Origin: CAZPGL01 sp964586175
GTDB lineage: Bacteria > Actinomycetota > Acidimicrobiia > Acidimicrobiales > MedAcidi-G1
Length of the DNA: 61,601 nt
Assembly (NCBI GenBank): GCA_964586175.1
Contig: CAZPGL010000008.1
Location: forward strand, 1-61,601
Reading direction: 5' to 3'
How positions within the stretch are numbered: position 1 is the first letter of the stretch; each line of letters begins with the position of its first letter. The translations under genes were made by a program, and so were the position numbers. Shown here piece after piece: positions 7,493 to 15,242 of the stretch. The notes beneath the pieces are model-generated. The model saw nothing but the letters and a program-made list of their open reading frames with translations, did no database searches and was not told the origin of the DNA.

Positions 7493-8686
7493 TCAGAAGT
7501 TCTTGGGGAGCCCCAGGCCCCGGCGGGAGATGATGTTCTTCTGCACCTCCGAGGTGCCGCCCCCGATGGTGTCGAGCACCGTGTAGCGGTAGGTGGACTC
7601 GGCCCGGCCCTCCATGGGGGCCTCGGCCGTCTTGACGCGCAGCTGGGTGCCCGGACCGCCCAGGTCCATGGAGGCATCGGCCAGGGCCTTGGAGAACTCG
7701 GTGGTGAACAGCTTGTATTCGGAGGCCTCGATGGTGGGGGGTGCGCCGCCGTCCCGCTCGGCTTTGACCGAGGCGTCGACGACTCGAAGGCCCATGCCCC
7801 GTGCGACCTCGGCGGTGGTAGCGAGCCGGGCGATGCGCGCCCGGACCTTGGGGTCGTCCTTGACCGGTTCGCCGTCTCGCTCGGCGGAGCGCACGTGGTC
7901 GATGAGCAGGTCGAGGCGCTGCTTGACCGGCGAGAAGGTGAACATGGTGAAGCGCTCGAGGTCGAGGGCCTGGGAGATGTACTGGAAGCCGCGGTTCAAC
8001 TCGCCGACCACCATCTCGTCGGGCACGAACACGTCGTCGAAGAACACGTCGTTGGTGATCTCGTCGCCCATGGTCATGATGCCCTGCACGGTGATGCCCG
8101 GGTGGTCGAGGGGCACGAGGAACAGCGTGATGCCGAAGTGCTTGGCGGCGTCCGGGTCGGTGCGGGCCCCTACCCAGTACCACTCGGCGAAGTGGGCGGA
8201 GGTGGTCCAGGTCTTCTGGCCGTTGAGGATCCAGCCGCCGTCGGCCGGGACGGCCTTGAGCTTCATGGCGGCGGCGTCGGAGCCTGCTTCGGGTTCGCTG
8301 TAGCCGACGGCGAACTCGACGTCGTTGGCCAGGATCTTGGGGAGGAACTCCTCTTTGAGGATCTCGGAGCCGTGGGCGATGAGGGTCTTGCCGATGATGC
8401 CGACGCCCTTGCCGATCTGGGGGCCGCCCCGGGCGGCCAGGGCCTCGTTGAGGATGTACTCGTAGACCCCTTCGCCCTCCTGGCCGCCGTACTCGGTGGG
8501 CCAGGTGATGCCCAGCCAGCCCTGTTGGCCGATCTTCTTCATGATGGCCCGGCGGGCCGGCGTGTCGACGATCTGGGCCATGTTCTCCCGGGTGGGGTCG
8601 AACACGTCGGGGTCGTCGTTGGCGTCGAGGAATGCCTCGACCTCGGCCATGAAGGCCTGTTGTTCAGGGGAGAAGTCGAAGTCCAT
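7493..8686 (-). CDS. Acyl-CoA dehydrogenase (first gene of five-gene coupled run)
   Basis: This 397-residue ACAD starts MDFDFSPEQQAFMAEVEAFL and contains AVGYSEPEAGSDAAAMKLKA and QKTWTTSAHFAEWYW, both standard flavin-domain motifs, and ends with IGGGTSEVQKNIISRRGLGLP. It resembles the FadE26/FadE29 type used on large acyl-CoAs. The promoter and a 17-bp operator lie immediately upstream, so this gene leads the transcript 8686 to 4162, which carries ACAD, CoA-transferase, MaoC-like, MaoC and ACAD. With the second ACAD it may form a heteromeric dehydrogenase. Confidence 0.9.
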   Translation of the reverse strand: MDFDFSPEQQAFMAEVEAFLDANDDPDVFDPTRENMAQIVDTPARRAIMKKIGQQGWLGITWPTEYGGQEGEGVYEYILNEALAARGGPQIGKGVGIIGKTLIAHGSEILKEEFLPKILANDVEFAVGYSEPEAGSDAAAMKLKAVPADGGWILNGQKTWTTSAHFAEWYWVGARTDPDAAKHFGITLFLVPLDHPGITVQGIMTMGDEITNDVFFDDVFVPDEMVVGELNRGFQYISQALDLERFTMFTFSPVKQRLDLLIDHVRSAERDGEPVKDDPKVRARIARLATTAEVARGMGLRVVDASVKAERDGGAPPTIEASEYKLFTTEFSKALADASMDLGGPGTQLRVKTAEAPMEGRAESTYRYTVLDTIGGGTSEVQKNIISRRGLGLPKNF

Positions 8687-8700
8687 GGCGCAGCCCAGTA

Positions 8701-8717
8701 TCTGACGGTGTGTCAGA
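8701..8717. promoter_or_regulatory. Operator TCTGAC-N5-GTCAGA, copy 1
   Basis: TCTGACGGTGTGTCAGA is a perfect 6-bp inverted repeat over 5 bp, just upstream of the ACAD start and overlapping the expected start point of transcription from the -10 hexamer at 8722-8727. The same core recurs at 10034-10050. A dimeric repressor of TetR type, which commonly controls actinobacterial fatty-acid and steroid catabolism, is the likely ligand. Confidence 0.7.
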
Positions 8718-8721
8718 AACC

Positions 8722-8727
8722 AGCCTA
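8722..8727 (-). promoter_or_regulatory. -10 element of the ACAD operon (TAGGCT)
   Basis: On the minus strand TAGGCT is followed by GGTT and then the operator, the same order and spacing as at the divergent promoter near 10024. It overlaps the stop codon of the upstream CoA-transferase. Confidence 0.55.
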
Positions 8728-9987
8728 CCCCGGGGTTTGCGTGCTGATCACGCCGGAGGCCCGCAGATCGGCCAGCTCGTCGGCACCCAGGCCCAACTCG
8801 TCGGCCAGCAGGGCGTCGGTGTGCTCGCCGACCCACGGCACCCGGGTCTCGGGGCCCTCGGCCACCCGCGACATCTTGATCGGATTGCCGGGTGCCAGCA
8901 CGGGGGTGTCGTCGCCGTCGGTCCGGTCCATGGCGACGATCATGTTGCGGGCGTTCAGGTGCGGGTCGCCCACCACCTCGGGCGCCGACAGCGACGGGCC
9001 GGCCACCAGGTTCTCGGCGGCCAGGGCGTCGGCTACCTCGGTACGGTTCCGGCCGTCGGCCCAGGCCTCGATGGCCGGCAGGATGACATCGGCCAGATGG
9101 CGCCCCCAGCCTTCCCGCTCGGCGAAGCGCGGGTCGCCGATCCACTCGGGGTGGCCGACCAGCTCGGCCAGGCGTTCGAACTGGTGCTCGCGGACGAACT
9201 GGAGCACCACGTACCCGTCGGCGCAGCGCACCGGGGTGATGATGAACGGCGCCGGCTCAGGGGTGCGGTCGATGCCCAGTGAATGGAAGTTGACGACCAG
9301 ATCGGACAGGGCGACCGTCGTGTCGAACATGGCCAGATCGACGTACTGGCCGAGGCCGGTGGCCTCCCGGTGACGTAGGGCGGCCAGGATGCCGATGACC
9401 GCGAACAGGCCGGCGCTGATGTCGGCCACCGCACCCATCGGGTTCACGGCCGGGGGTCGGTCGCCGCGCCGCATGTAGTCGTAGATGCCCGACATGGCCT
9501 CGACGATCGAGTTGTAGGCCGGCCAGTCCCGGTACGGGGAGTCACCGGTGTTGCCGAACCCCGAGATGGAGATGACGACAGCGCCGGGGTGCACGGCGGC
9601 CAGGTCGTCGTAGCCCAGCCCGAACCGGGCCATGGTGCCGGGTTTGAAGTTGTCGGCCACCACGTCGAAGCGGGGGACCAGGCGGAGGAAGAGATCCCGG
9701 CCGGCCTCGCTGCGCAGGTCGAGACCCAGGCTGCGCTTGTTGAAGTTGTTGCGGAGGAACGTTGCGCCCACGGATCGCCCTTCGGGGTCGGCCATGGACG
9801 GCGTGGATCCCCGGCCCGACTCGCCGTGGACCGGGTGCTCGACCTTGACCACGTCGGCACCCAGGCGGGCCAGCAACTGGGTGGCGAAGGGGAGGGACTG
9901 CATCTGCTCGGCAGCCAGCACCCGCACGCCGTCGAGGGGCTTGCCATGGGGGATGGCGTCGGGGTTCCCGACATCGCCAAGTCGCAT
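8725..9987 (-). CDS. CaiB/BaiF family CoA-transferase
   Basis: The 420-residue class III CoA-transferase or racemase starts at ATG 9987 with AGGAG 5 nt upstream. It contains KPLDGVRVLAAEQMQSLPFATQLLARLGADVVKVEHP, NFNKRSLGLDLRSEAGRDLF, ADNFKPGTMARFGLGYDDL, FGNTGDSPYRDWPAYNSIVEAMSG and GQYVDLAMFDTTVALSD with the catalytic-site Asp. It is only about 25% similar by eye to the other CoA-transferase in this operon, so the two probably act on different acids or at different steps. It is transcribed away from the HMGS-like gene, from a shared regulatory region. Confidence 0.85.
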   Translation of the reverse strand: MRLGDVGNPDAIPHGKPLDGVRVLAAEQMQSLPFATQLLARLGADVVKVEHPVHGESGRGSTPSMADPEGRSVGATFLRNNFNKRSLGLDLRSEAGRDLFLRLVPRFDVVADNFKPGTMARFGLGYDDLAAVHPGAVVISISGFGNTGDSPYRDWPAYNSIVEAMSGIYDYMRRGDRPPAVNPMGAVADISAGLFAVIGILAALRHREATGLGQYVDLAMFDTTVALSDLVVNFHSLGIDRTPEPAPFIITPVRCADGYVVLQFVREHQFERLAELVGHPEWIGDPRFAEREGWGRHLADVILPAIEAWADGRNRTEVADALAAENLVAGPSLSAPEVVGDPHLNARNMIVAMDRTDGDDTPVLAPGNPIKMSRVAEGPETRVPWVGEHTDALLADELGLGADELADLRASGVISTQTPG

Positions 9988-10002
9988 GTGGTCTCCTGTT
10001 GT

Positions 10003-10022
10003 GCTGAGGGGCGCCCCTCAGC
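10003..10022. promoter_or_regulatory. Perfect 20-bp palindrome in the divergent catabolic promoter
   Basis: GCTGAGGGGCGCCCCTCAGC is fully self-complementary. It sits just downstream of the minus-strand -10 element, where the start point of the CoA-transferase transcript should fall, so it could be an operator or form a 5'-leader hairpin. It differs from the TCTGAC operator next to it. Confidence 0.5.
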
Positions 10023-10029
10023 CTAGGCT
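10020..10029. promoter_or_regulatory. Back-to-back -10 elements (TAGGCT on both strands)
   Basis: The core GCCTAGGC is self-complementary and gives TAGGCT on the plus strand (10024-10029) and on the minus strand (10025-10020). It could drive the HMGS-like/thiolase pair rightward and the CoA-transferase leftward from one point, flanked by one palindrome on each side. Confidence 0.5.
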
Positions 10030-10030
10030 G

Positions 10031-10053
10031 GAATCTGACGGTCCGTCAGATTC
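10031..10053. promoter_or_regulatory. Operator TCTGAC-N5-GTCAGA, copy 2 (23-bp palindrome)
   Basis: The site has perfect 10-bp arms, GAATCTGACG and CGTCAGATTC, around GTC. Its core matches copy 1 at 8701-8717, and both are preceded by TAGGCTGG plus two bases on the transcribed strand. Repressor bound here would cover the start point of the rightward transcript. Confidence 0.75.
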
Positions 10054-10081
10054 GGCGGGCTCATGACCACGAGGACCACCC

Positions 10082-11500
10082 ATGAGCGACACCACCGGCA
10101 TTCTCGCCTACGGGGCCCACGTGCCGTACCGCCGGCTGGACCGGTCGTCGATCACCTCGGTCATGGGCCGGGGCGGCGGTCGCGGCCACCGCTCCGTGGC
10201 GTCGTTCGACGAGGACACCTCCACCATGGGCGTCGCCGCGGCCCGACGGGCCCTGGCCGCCACACCGGCGACGCCGGAGGCCCTCTGGTTCTCGACGGTG
10301 GCCCCCGCCTACACCGACAAGACCAACGCCACCCTCGTCCACGCCGCTCTGCGCCTCGCTCCCGGCGTGGCTGCCCTCGACTTCGGTGGGGCCGCCCGCT
10401 CGGCCGTCGGGGCCCTGCGCACGGCCTGCGAAGGTGGCCGGCCCACCCTCGTCGTGTCGTCGGACATCAGGGTCGGGCTGCCAACCGGGCCCGAGGAGAC
10501 CACCGGCGGCGACGCGGCGGCCGCAGTGTTGTGTGGCAGCGCCGCTGATGGGCCGCTCCTGGCCGGGTACCTCGGCGGGGCCACCGTCACCGAGGAGTTC
10601 ACCGAGCGGTGGCGCAGCCCGGGCGACGCCCACTCCCGCACGTGGGAGGACCGCTTCGCCGAGCAGGTGTATCGCCCGCTGGTCGACCGGGCGTGGGCCG
10701 AGGCCCTCGGACGCACCGGCCTCACCGCCGCCGATGTCGACCTGGCCGTGGTCACGGGTCTCCACGCCCGGGCCACTGGCAAGACGGCCGGCAGCCTCGG
10801 TGTGGCCGTGGCCGACGACCTCTCGGGCACCGTCGGCAACACCGGCGCCGCCCACCCGGCCCTGGCCCTGGCCGCCGCCCTCGACACCGCCGACGCCGGC
10901 CGGGTGATCGCCCTCGTCGTGCTGGCCGACGGCGTCGAGGTCCTGATCTTCCGCACCACCGACGCCCTGGCCGACGGCCGGCCGTCGCCGGCCGTCGCCG
11001 ATCAGATCGCCGCCCGGGCCGACCTGGCCTACCCCACGTACCTGGCGTGGCGGGGCCTGCTCGAGGTCCAGCCGCCGAACCGACCCGAACCCAACCGGCC
11101 GTCGGCATCGGCCGCCCACCGGCGCACCGACTGGAAGCACGGGTTCGTCGGTTCCACCGATGCTTCGACGGGCATCACCCACCTGCCTCCGTCGCGGGTC
11201 GGCATCGACGGGGGCACCGTCGACGACATGGCGCCGACCCCGATGGCCGACGCCCGGGGCACCATCGTCACGTTCACCATCGACCGGTTGGCCTACTCGC
11301 CCAGCCCGCCGGTGGTGTTCGCCGTGGTCGATTTCGACGGTGGGGGTCGCATGCCGGTCGAGCTCACCGATGTCGACCCCGACGAGGTGTCGATCGGTGG
11401 GCGGGTCGAGATGACGTTCCGCCGGCTGTTCACCGCCGACGGGTTGCACAACTACTTCTGGAAGGCCCGGCCGGTGCGCGGCGGGGCCGGGGAGGGCTGA
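10082..11500 (+). CDS. HMG-CoA synthase-like / OB-fold DUF35 fusion protein lacking the catalytic Cys
   Basis: The 472-residue fusion has an HMG-CoA synthase-like thiolase fold at residues 1-330 (HVPYRRLDRSSI, TSTMGVAAARRAL, TGGDAAAAVLCG) and a C-terminal OB-fold DUF35 domain at about 365-470 (GTIVTFTIDRLAYSPSPPVVFAVVDF, GGRVEMTFRRL). Where HMGS has its nucleophile (NACYG) this protein reads FGGAARSAVGAL, so acyl transfer through Cys is not possible. The zinc ribbon that usually precedes DUF35 has also lost its cysteines (FVGSTDASTGITHLPPSRV). RBS GAGGA precedes ATG 10082. It is 2 nt from the thiolase, recalling archaeal thiolase/HMGS/DUF35 assemblies and Ltp2-DUF35 aldolases. A structural or CoA-binding partner role is inferred. 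Confidence 0.75.
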   Translation: MSDTTGILAYGAHVPYRRLDRSSITSVMGRGGGRGHRSVASFDEDTSTMGVAAARRALAATPATPEALWFSTVAPAYTDKTNATLVHAALRLAPGVAALDFGGAARSAVGALRTACEGGRPTLVVSSDIRVGLPTGPEETTGGDAAAAVLCGSAADGPLLAGYLGGATVTEEFTERWRSPGDAHSRTWEDRFAEQVYRPLVDRAWAEALGRTGLTAADVDLAVVTGLHARATGKTAGSLGVAVADDLSGTVGNTGAAHPALALAAALDTADAGRVIALVVLADGVEVLIFRTTDALADGRPSPAVADQIAARADLAYPTYLAWRGLLEVQPPNRPEPNRPSASAAHRRTDWKHGFVGSTDASTGITHLPPSRVGIDGGTVDDMAPTPMADARGTIVTFTIDRLAYSPSPPVVFAVVDFDGGGRMPVELTDVDPDEVSIGGRVEMTFRRLFTADGLHNYFWKARPVRGGAGEG

Positions 11501-11502
11501 TC

Positions 11503-12696
11503 ATGGCATCGCATGGCATCCGCGACCGCGTCGCCATCGTCGGCATGGGGTGCACCCCGTTCCGCGAACACTGGGACAAGTCGCTCGACGACCTGATCGT
11601 CGACGCCGCCCACTCCACGTGGGATTCGGCCGGCGTGGCCAAGGACGACGTCGACGCCTACTGGTTCGGCACGTCGCAGTCGGCGGCCGCCGGCATCGCC
11701 CTGGCCACCCCGCTCCGCTTAGGGGCCAAGCCGGTGACCCGGGTCGAGAACTACTGCGCCACCGGTTCCGAGGCGCTGCGGCAGGCCTGCTACGCCGTGG
11801 CCTCCGGCGCCTATGACGTGGCCATGGCCGTCGGCGCCGAAAAGGTCAAGGACGGTGGCTACCAGGGACTCAACGCCTTCCCGATCCCAACCGACGGCAC
11901 GAACCGCACCCTCACCGCGGCGGCCATGTTCAGCCTGATCCTGCCGGCCTACGCCCAGCGGTACGGCGTCGACGAGGACGAGCTGCGTCACGTGGTGGCC
12001 CGCATCGCCGAGAAGAACCACTTCAACGGGGCCCGCAACCCGCTGGCCCAGTTCCGCCGGGAGACCTCGGCCGAGGCGATCTGCGCCATGGCCGCCGTGG
12101 CGGGCCGTCTGTCGGTGTTCGACTGTGCCGGGGTGGCCGACGGGGCCGCAGGGGCGATCGTCGTGCGGGCCGAGGACGCCCACCGCTACACCGACCGGCC
12201 GCTCTACGTGAAGGCTCTGTCGCTGGTCGCCGGCGACGGTTCGGGCCTCGTCGACCCGTCGTTCGACTTCACCACCCTGCCCGAGTGCGCGGCCAGCGCC
12301 GCCGACGCCTACGCGCAGGCCGGCATCACCGACCCCCGGGCCGAGCTGGCCATGGCCGAGGTCCACGACTGCTTCACTCCCACCGAGTTGGTGTTGATGG
12401 AGGACCTCGGATTCTGTGAGCGGGGTACGGCCTGGAGCGAGGTGCTGGCCGGGACATTCGCCCTGGACGGCGACCTGCCGGTCAACACCGACGGCGGCCT
12501 CAAGAGCTTTGGCCATCCGGTCGGTGCCAGCGGCCTGCGCATGCACTATGAGGCGTGGCTGCAGTTGCGCGGTGAGGCCCCGGCCGAGCGGGCCATCGAC
12601 GCCGGTGGCCGCACCAAGGCGCTGATCCACAACCTGGGCGGGTACCCGGGCGAGATGGTCTCGTTCGTCAGCATCGTCGGCAGCGAGCTGGACTGA
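11503..12696 (+). CDS. SCP2-type thiolase / acetyl-CoA acetyltransferase family protein
   Basis: The 397-residue lipid-transfer-protein type thiolase starts ASHGIRDRVAIVGMGCTPF. The active-site Cys is in VENYCATGSEALRQA, a His in EVHDCFTPTELVLMEDLGF, and the C-terminal loop is NTDGGLKSFGHPVGASGLRM. Such enzymes cleave 3-ketoacyl-CoAs, or do retro-aldol cleavage in the Ltp2 branch. The presence of the Cys argues for true thiolysis. It is cotranscribed with the HMGS/DUF35 fusion under the TCTGAC operator, providing the last step for the divergent dehydrogenase/hydratase genes. Confidence 0.87.
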   Translation: MASHGIRDRVAIVGMGCTPFREHWDKSLDDLIVDAAHSTWDSAGVAKDDVDAYWFGTSQSAAAGIALATPLRLGAKPVTRVENYCATGSEALRQACYAVASGAYDVAMAVGAEKVKDGGYQGLNAFPIPTDGTNRTLTAAAMFSLILPAYAQRYGVDEDELRHVVARIAEKNHFNGARNPLAQFRRETSAEAICAMAAVAGRLSVFDCAGVADGAAGAIVVRAEDAHRYTDRPLYVKALSLVAGDGSGLVDPSFDFTTLPECAASAADAYAQAGITDPRAELAMAEVHDCFTPTELVLMEDLGFCERGTAWSEVLAGTFALDGDLPVNTDGGLKSFGHPVGASGLRMHYEAWLQLRGEAPAERAIDAGGRTKALIHNLGGYPGEMVSFVSIVGSELD

Positions 12697-12754
12697 CCGC
12701 AGCGAAGGCGCCCGTCCGGCCGGCGGCCATCCGTGGCGGCAGGTCGAGGGCCGG

Positions 12755-13552
12755 TCAGGCCAGGAGCTCGCCGCGGGCGACGGTGACGGCGCGGCCGGCC
12801 AGGCGGACCCGGTCGCCGACCAGTTCGATGTCGAGCACGCCGCCCCGCGCCGACGCCTGTTCGGCCCGGAAGACCGTCCCCAGGCGCGGAGCCCACCACG
12901 TGGCCAACAGCGTGTGGGCCGACCCGGTCACCGGGTCTTCGGGGATCCCAATGCGGGGTCCGAACATGCGCGACACGCAGCCGAATCCCGGCCGGTCGTT
13001 GGCTGCGGTCACGATCACCGCCCGGGCGTCGACGGCCGCCAGGGCGGTGAGGTCGGGGGTCAGCGAACGGACCGTGGCGGCGTCGACCAACTCGACAACC
13101 ATGTAGTTCGTGCCCCGGCCGCACGCCACCGGCTCGGCGTCGAACGCGGCGACCAGGCTCGTCGGCGGTTCGCAAGGCTGGGTCCGGTCGACGGGGAAGT
13201 CGAGGACGATCGTGCCGTCGTCGCTGACATCGGCGGTCAACAGGCCGGACAAGGTGTGGAAGCGGCACGGTCCCGACCAGCCGTGCTCGGTGGCCAGCAC
13301 GTGGGCCGTGGCCAGGGTGGCATGCCCGCACAGCGCCACCTCCACCGTCGGGGTGAACCAGCGCAGGCCCCAGGTGCCGTCGCCGGCCTCCGTCGGATGG
13401 CAGAACGCGGTCTCGGACAGTGCCATCTCCATGGCCACGGCCTGCATCCAGGCCTCTTCGGCCGGACCGTCCAACACGCACACCGCCGCCGGGTTGCCGG
13501 CGAACGGCGTGTCGGTGAACGCGTCGACCTGGAAGAACGGGGTGGCCGTCAT
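12755..13552 (-). CDS. PhzF family isomerase/epimerase
   Basis: The 265-residue protein has the diaminopimelate-epimerase-like fold of PhzF. It starts FFQVDAFTDTPFAGNPAAVCVL and has the catalytic Glu in EMALSETAF, TPTVEVALCGHATLATAHVL in the first half and GFGCVSRMFGPRIGIPEDPVTGSAHTLLATWW in the second. No other phenazine genes are present, so an isomerase acting on a small metabolite is more likely than phenazine synthesis. It starts 4 nt after the stop of the MDMPI-like gene, forming a two-gene operon. Confidence 0.85.
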   Translation of the reverse strand: MTATPFFQVDAFTDTPFAGNPAAVCVLDGPAEEAWMQAVAMEMALSETAFCHPTEAGDGTWGLRWFTPTVEVALCGHATLATAHVLATEHGWSGPCRFHTLSGLLTADVSDDGTIVLDFPVDRTQPCEPPTSLVAAFDAEPVACGRGTNYMVVELVDAATVRSLTPDLTALAAVDARAVIVTAANDRPGFGCVSRMFGPRIGIPEDPVTGSAHTLLATWWAPRLGTVFRAEQASARGGVLDIELVGDRVRLAGRAVTVARGELLA

Positions 13553-13556
13553 ACCG

Positions 13557-14276
13557 TCACGGCGTGACGTCGGCCCAGGCGTCGAGCAGGGCGTCGTCGC
13601 CGAAGCACTCGAGCCCGCCCCGGCCTCGCCCCCACATGAACAGCGTGAGGTCCGACGCCGTTCCCCTCGCCGCGGCGTCGCCCTTGGCGTGCTCGAACGT
13701 CACGACGAGCGCCCCGTCGGCGTCGGTGGTCAACAGCCACTCACCCTCGCCGTCAGTGCGATGCAGGTGGAGGGAGCCGTCCGGGAACTGGTCGGGATCC
13801 GGGCCCCGCAGCGAGAAGCGCATCGCCACGTCGATCAGCTCGGAGACACCATCCGCGGCCAGGTTGCCGTCGAGCGGCTCAGCGGCGCCGGCCGCATCCT
13901 GGGCGTCCCACCGGTGGACGGACGTCTCATGGGCGGCCCGTCGGGCGAACCAGCCGGCCCGGCGGTCGTCGGTCCAGTTCCAGGCCGGCGCGTCGGGATC
14001 GGTGGCCCGCATCAGGGCGACGACCCGCTCCAGCAGGTCGGCCGGTGCCTCGTCGGGGTCGGGCGACGGCCGGGTCATGCCCGACGGATCGCCGGCCTCG
14101 ATCTGGGCGATGAAGAAACTCCACACCCCGACCATGTGCTCGACCAGCCCGGTGTTGGTCCAGGCGGGGCAGGCCGCGATCTGGGCGTCGGGGGCGGCGA
14201 CCGAGGCGGCCAGCAGGGCATGGCCCTCGGCCAGCGTGTGGTCGAGGTAGGAGGTGAGGTCGAGGCGGGTGTCCAT
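13557..14276 (-). CDS. Maleylpyruvate isomerase N-terminal-like (mycothiol/DinB superfamily) protein
   Basis: The 239-residue protein belongs to the MDMPI N-terminal superfamily. It opens DLTSYLDHTLAEGHALLA and contains AACPAWTNTGLVEHMVGVWSFF and ARRAAHETSVHRWDAQDAAG, which hold the His ligands expected of the four-helix metal site. The C-terminal part ends GTASDLTLFMWGRG, typical of the MDMPI C-terminal domain. It is the second MDMPI-type protein in the window and is coupled to PhzF. Function beyond a possible mycothiol-dependent transferase is unknown. Confidence 0.78.
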   Translation of the reverse strand: MDTRLDLTSYLDHTLAEGHALLAASVAAPDAQIAACPAWTNTGLVEHMVGVWSFFIAQIEAGDPSGMTRPSPDPDEAPADLLERVVALMRATDPDAPAWNWTDDRRAGWFARRAAHETSVHRWDAQDAAGAAEPLDGNLAADGVSELIDVAMRFSLRGPDPDQFPDGSLHLHRTDGEGEWLLTTDADGALVVTFEHAKGDAAARGTASDLTLFMWGRGRGGLECFGDDALLDAWADVTP

Positions 14277-14303
14277 GCCCCGAGTCTGCCCGGTCGGGCC
14301 CAG

Positions 14304-15182
14304 TCAGTCCCGATCGGCGTCCGGCGGGTGCTGCTCCCGCAGGAAGGCCTCGAACTCGGCGGCCAGGTCGTCACCCGACGGCATGTGGTCCTCGGACTCG
14401 TCGACCTGGGACTCGAGCCGCCGGACGTACTCGGTGATCTCAGGGTCGCCGTTGACGGCGGCGTCGACCTGGCGCTGCCAGTCGCTGGCCGCACCGTCGA
14501 GGCCCGTGTAGCCGGTGTCGACGCCGGTGACCTGCTCGAGGCGGCGCAGCAGGGCCCGGGTGGCCTTCGGGTTCGGCGTATCGGGCACGTAGTGGGGGAC
14601 CGACACCCGCAGCGACAGCACCGGAATGTCGGCCCGGTCGAGGGTGTCGTGCAACACGCCGATCAGCCCGGTCGGCCCCTGGTACGACGGGCTGCCCAGG
14701 CCCAGCCGTTCGGCGAGCCGCTGGTTGGTCGAGCTGCCGACGACGGCCAGCGACCGGGTGTGGGGGGCCATGCCGGCCATGGCGCCGAGGGTGGCTACGG
14801 TCTCCGCGCCGGTCCGACGGGCGATCTCGGCGATCGTCTCGGAGAAGGTCCGCCACCGCATGTGCGGCTCGACGCCGGCGATGACGACCAGGTCGCGTTG
14901 GCCGTCGGACGTGCGTACGGCCAGCACCTCGTTGGCCGGCCAGCTGAGCTGCCGTTCACCCCGGTCGTCGAATCGCACGACGGGCCGCTCCTGGGTGAAG
15001 TCGAAGAACGTCTCCGGGTCGACGTCGCCCAACACGACCGACGGCTGGTGGTCGGTCAGCCATTCGATGGCCGCGGTGGCGGCACCTGAGGCGTCGAACA
15101 GCCCGCGGAACGCCACGGCCAGGATCGGCCGGTCGAGCTGGTCGCTCTGACCCGTCGGGTCGGTCCATCGCAGGTCGTCCAT
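14304..15182 (-). CDS. PAC2 family protein
   Basis: The 292-residue protein contains LVVIAGVEPHMRWRTFSETI, AETVATLGAMAGMAPHTRSLAVVGSSTN and LRVSVPHYVPDTPNPKATRALLRRL, all characteristic of actinobacterial PAC2 proteins, relatives of proteasome assembly chaperones. The C-terminal tail is acidic (VDESEDHMPSGDDLAAEFE). It is widely conserved next to core genes in actinobacteria, but its role is not settled. ATG 15182 is supported by GATCCT 6 nt upstream, consistent with a leaderless start. It is divergent from the MFS gene. Confidence 0.85.
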   Translation of the reverse strand: MDDLRWTDPTGQSDQLDRPILAVAFRGLFDASGAATAAIEWLTDHQPSVVLGDVDPETFFDFTQERPVVRFDDRGERQLSWPANEVLAVRTSDGQRDLVVIAGVEPHMRWRTFSETIAEIARRTGAETVATLGAMAGMAPHTRSLAVVGSSTNQRLAERLGLGSPSYQGPTGLIGVLHDTLDRADIPVLSLRVSVPHYVPDTPNPKATRALLRRLEQVTGVDTGYTGLDGAASDWQRQVDAAVNGDPEITEYVRRLESQVDESEDHMPSGDDLAAEFEAFLREQHPPDADRD

Positions 15183-15242
15183 GCCCACAGGATCGCACGC
15201 CGGGCGCCGTGCCCGCACGGTCGGCGTGCGACGATGCCCGTC

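Noticed and set aside
12755..13552. Phenazine biosynthesis
   Set aside because: Only a PhzF-fold protein is present; the remaining phz genes are absent and PhzF homologues are common in genomes without phenazines.
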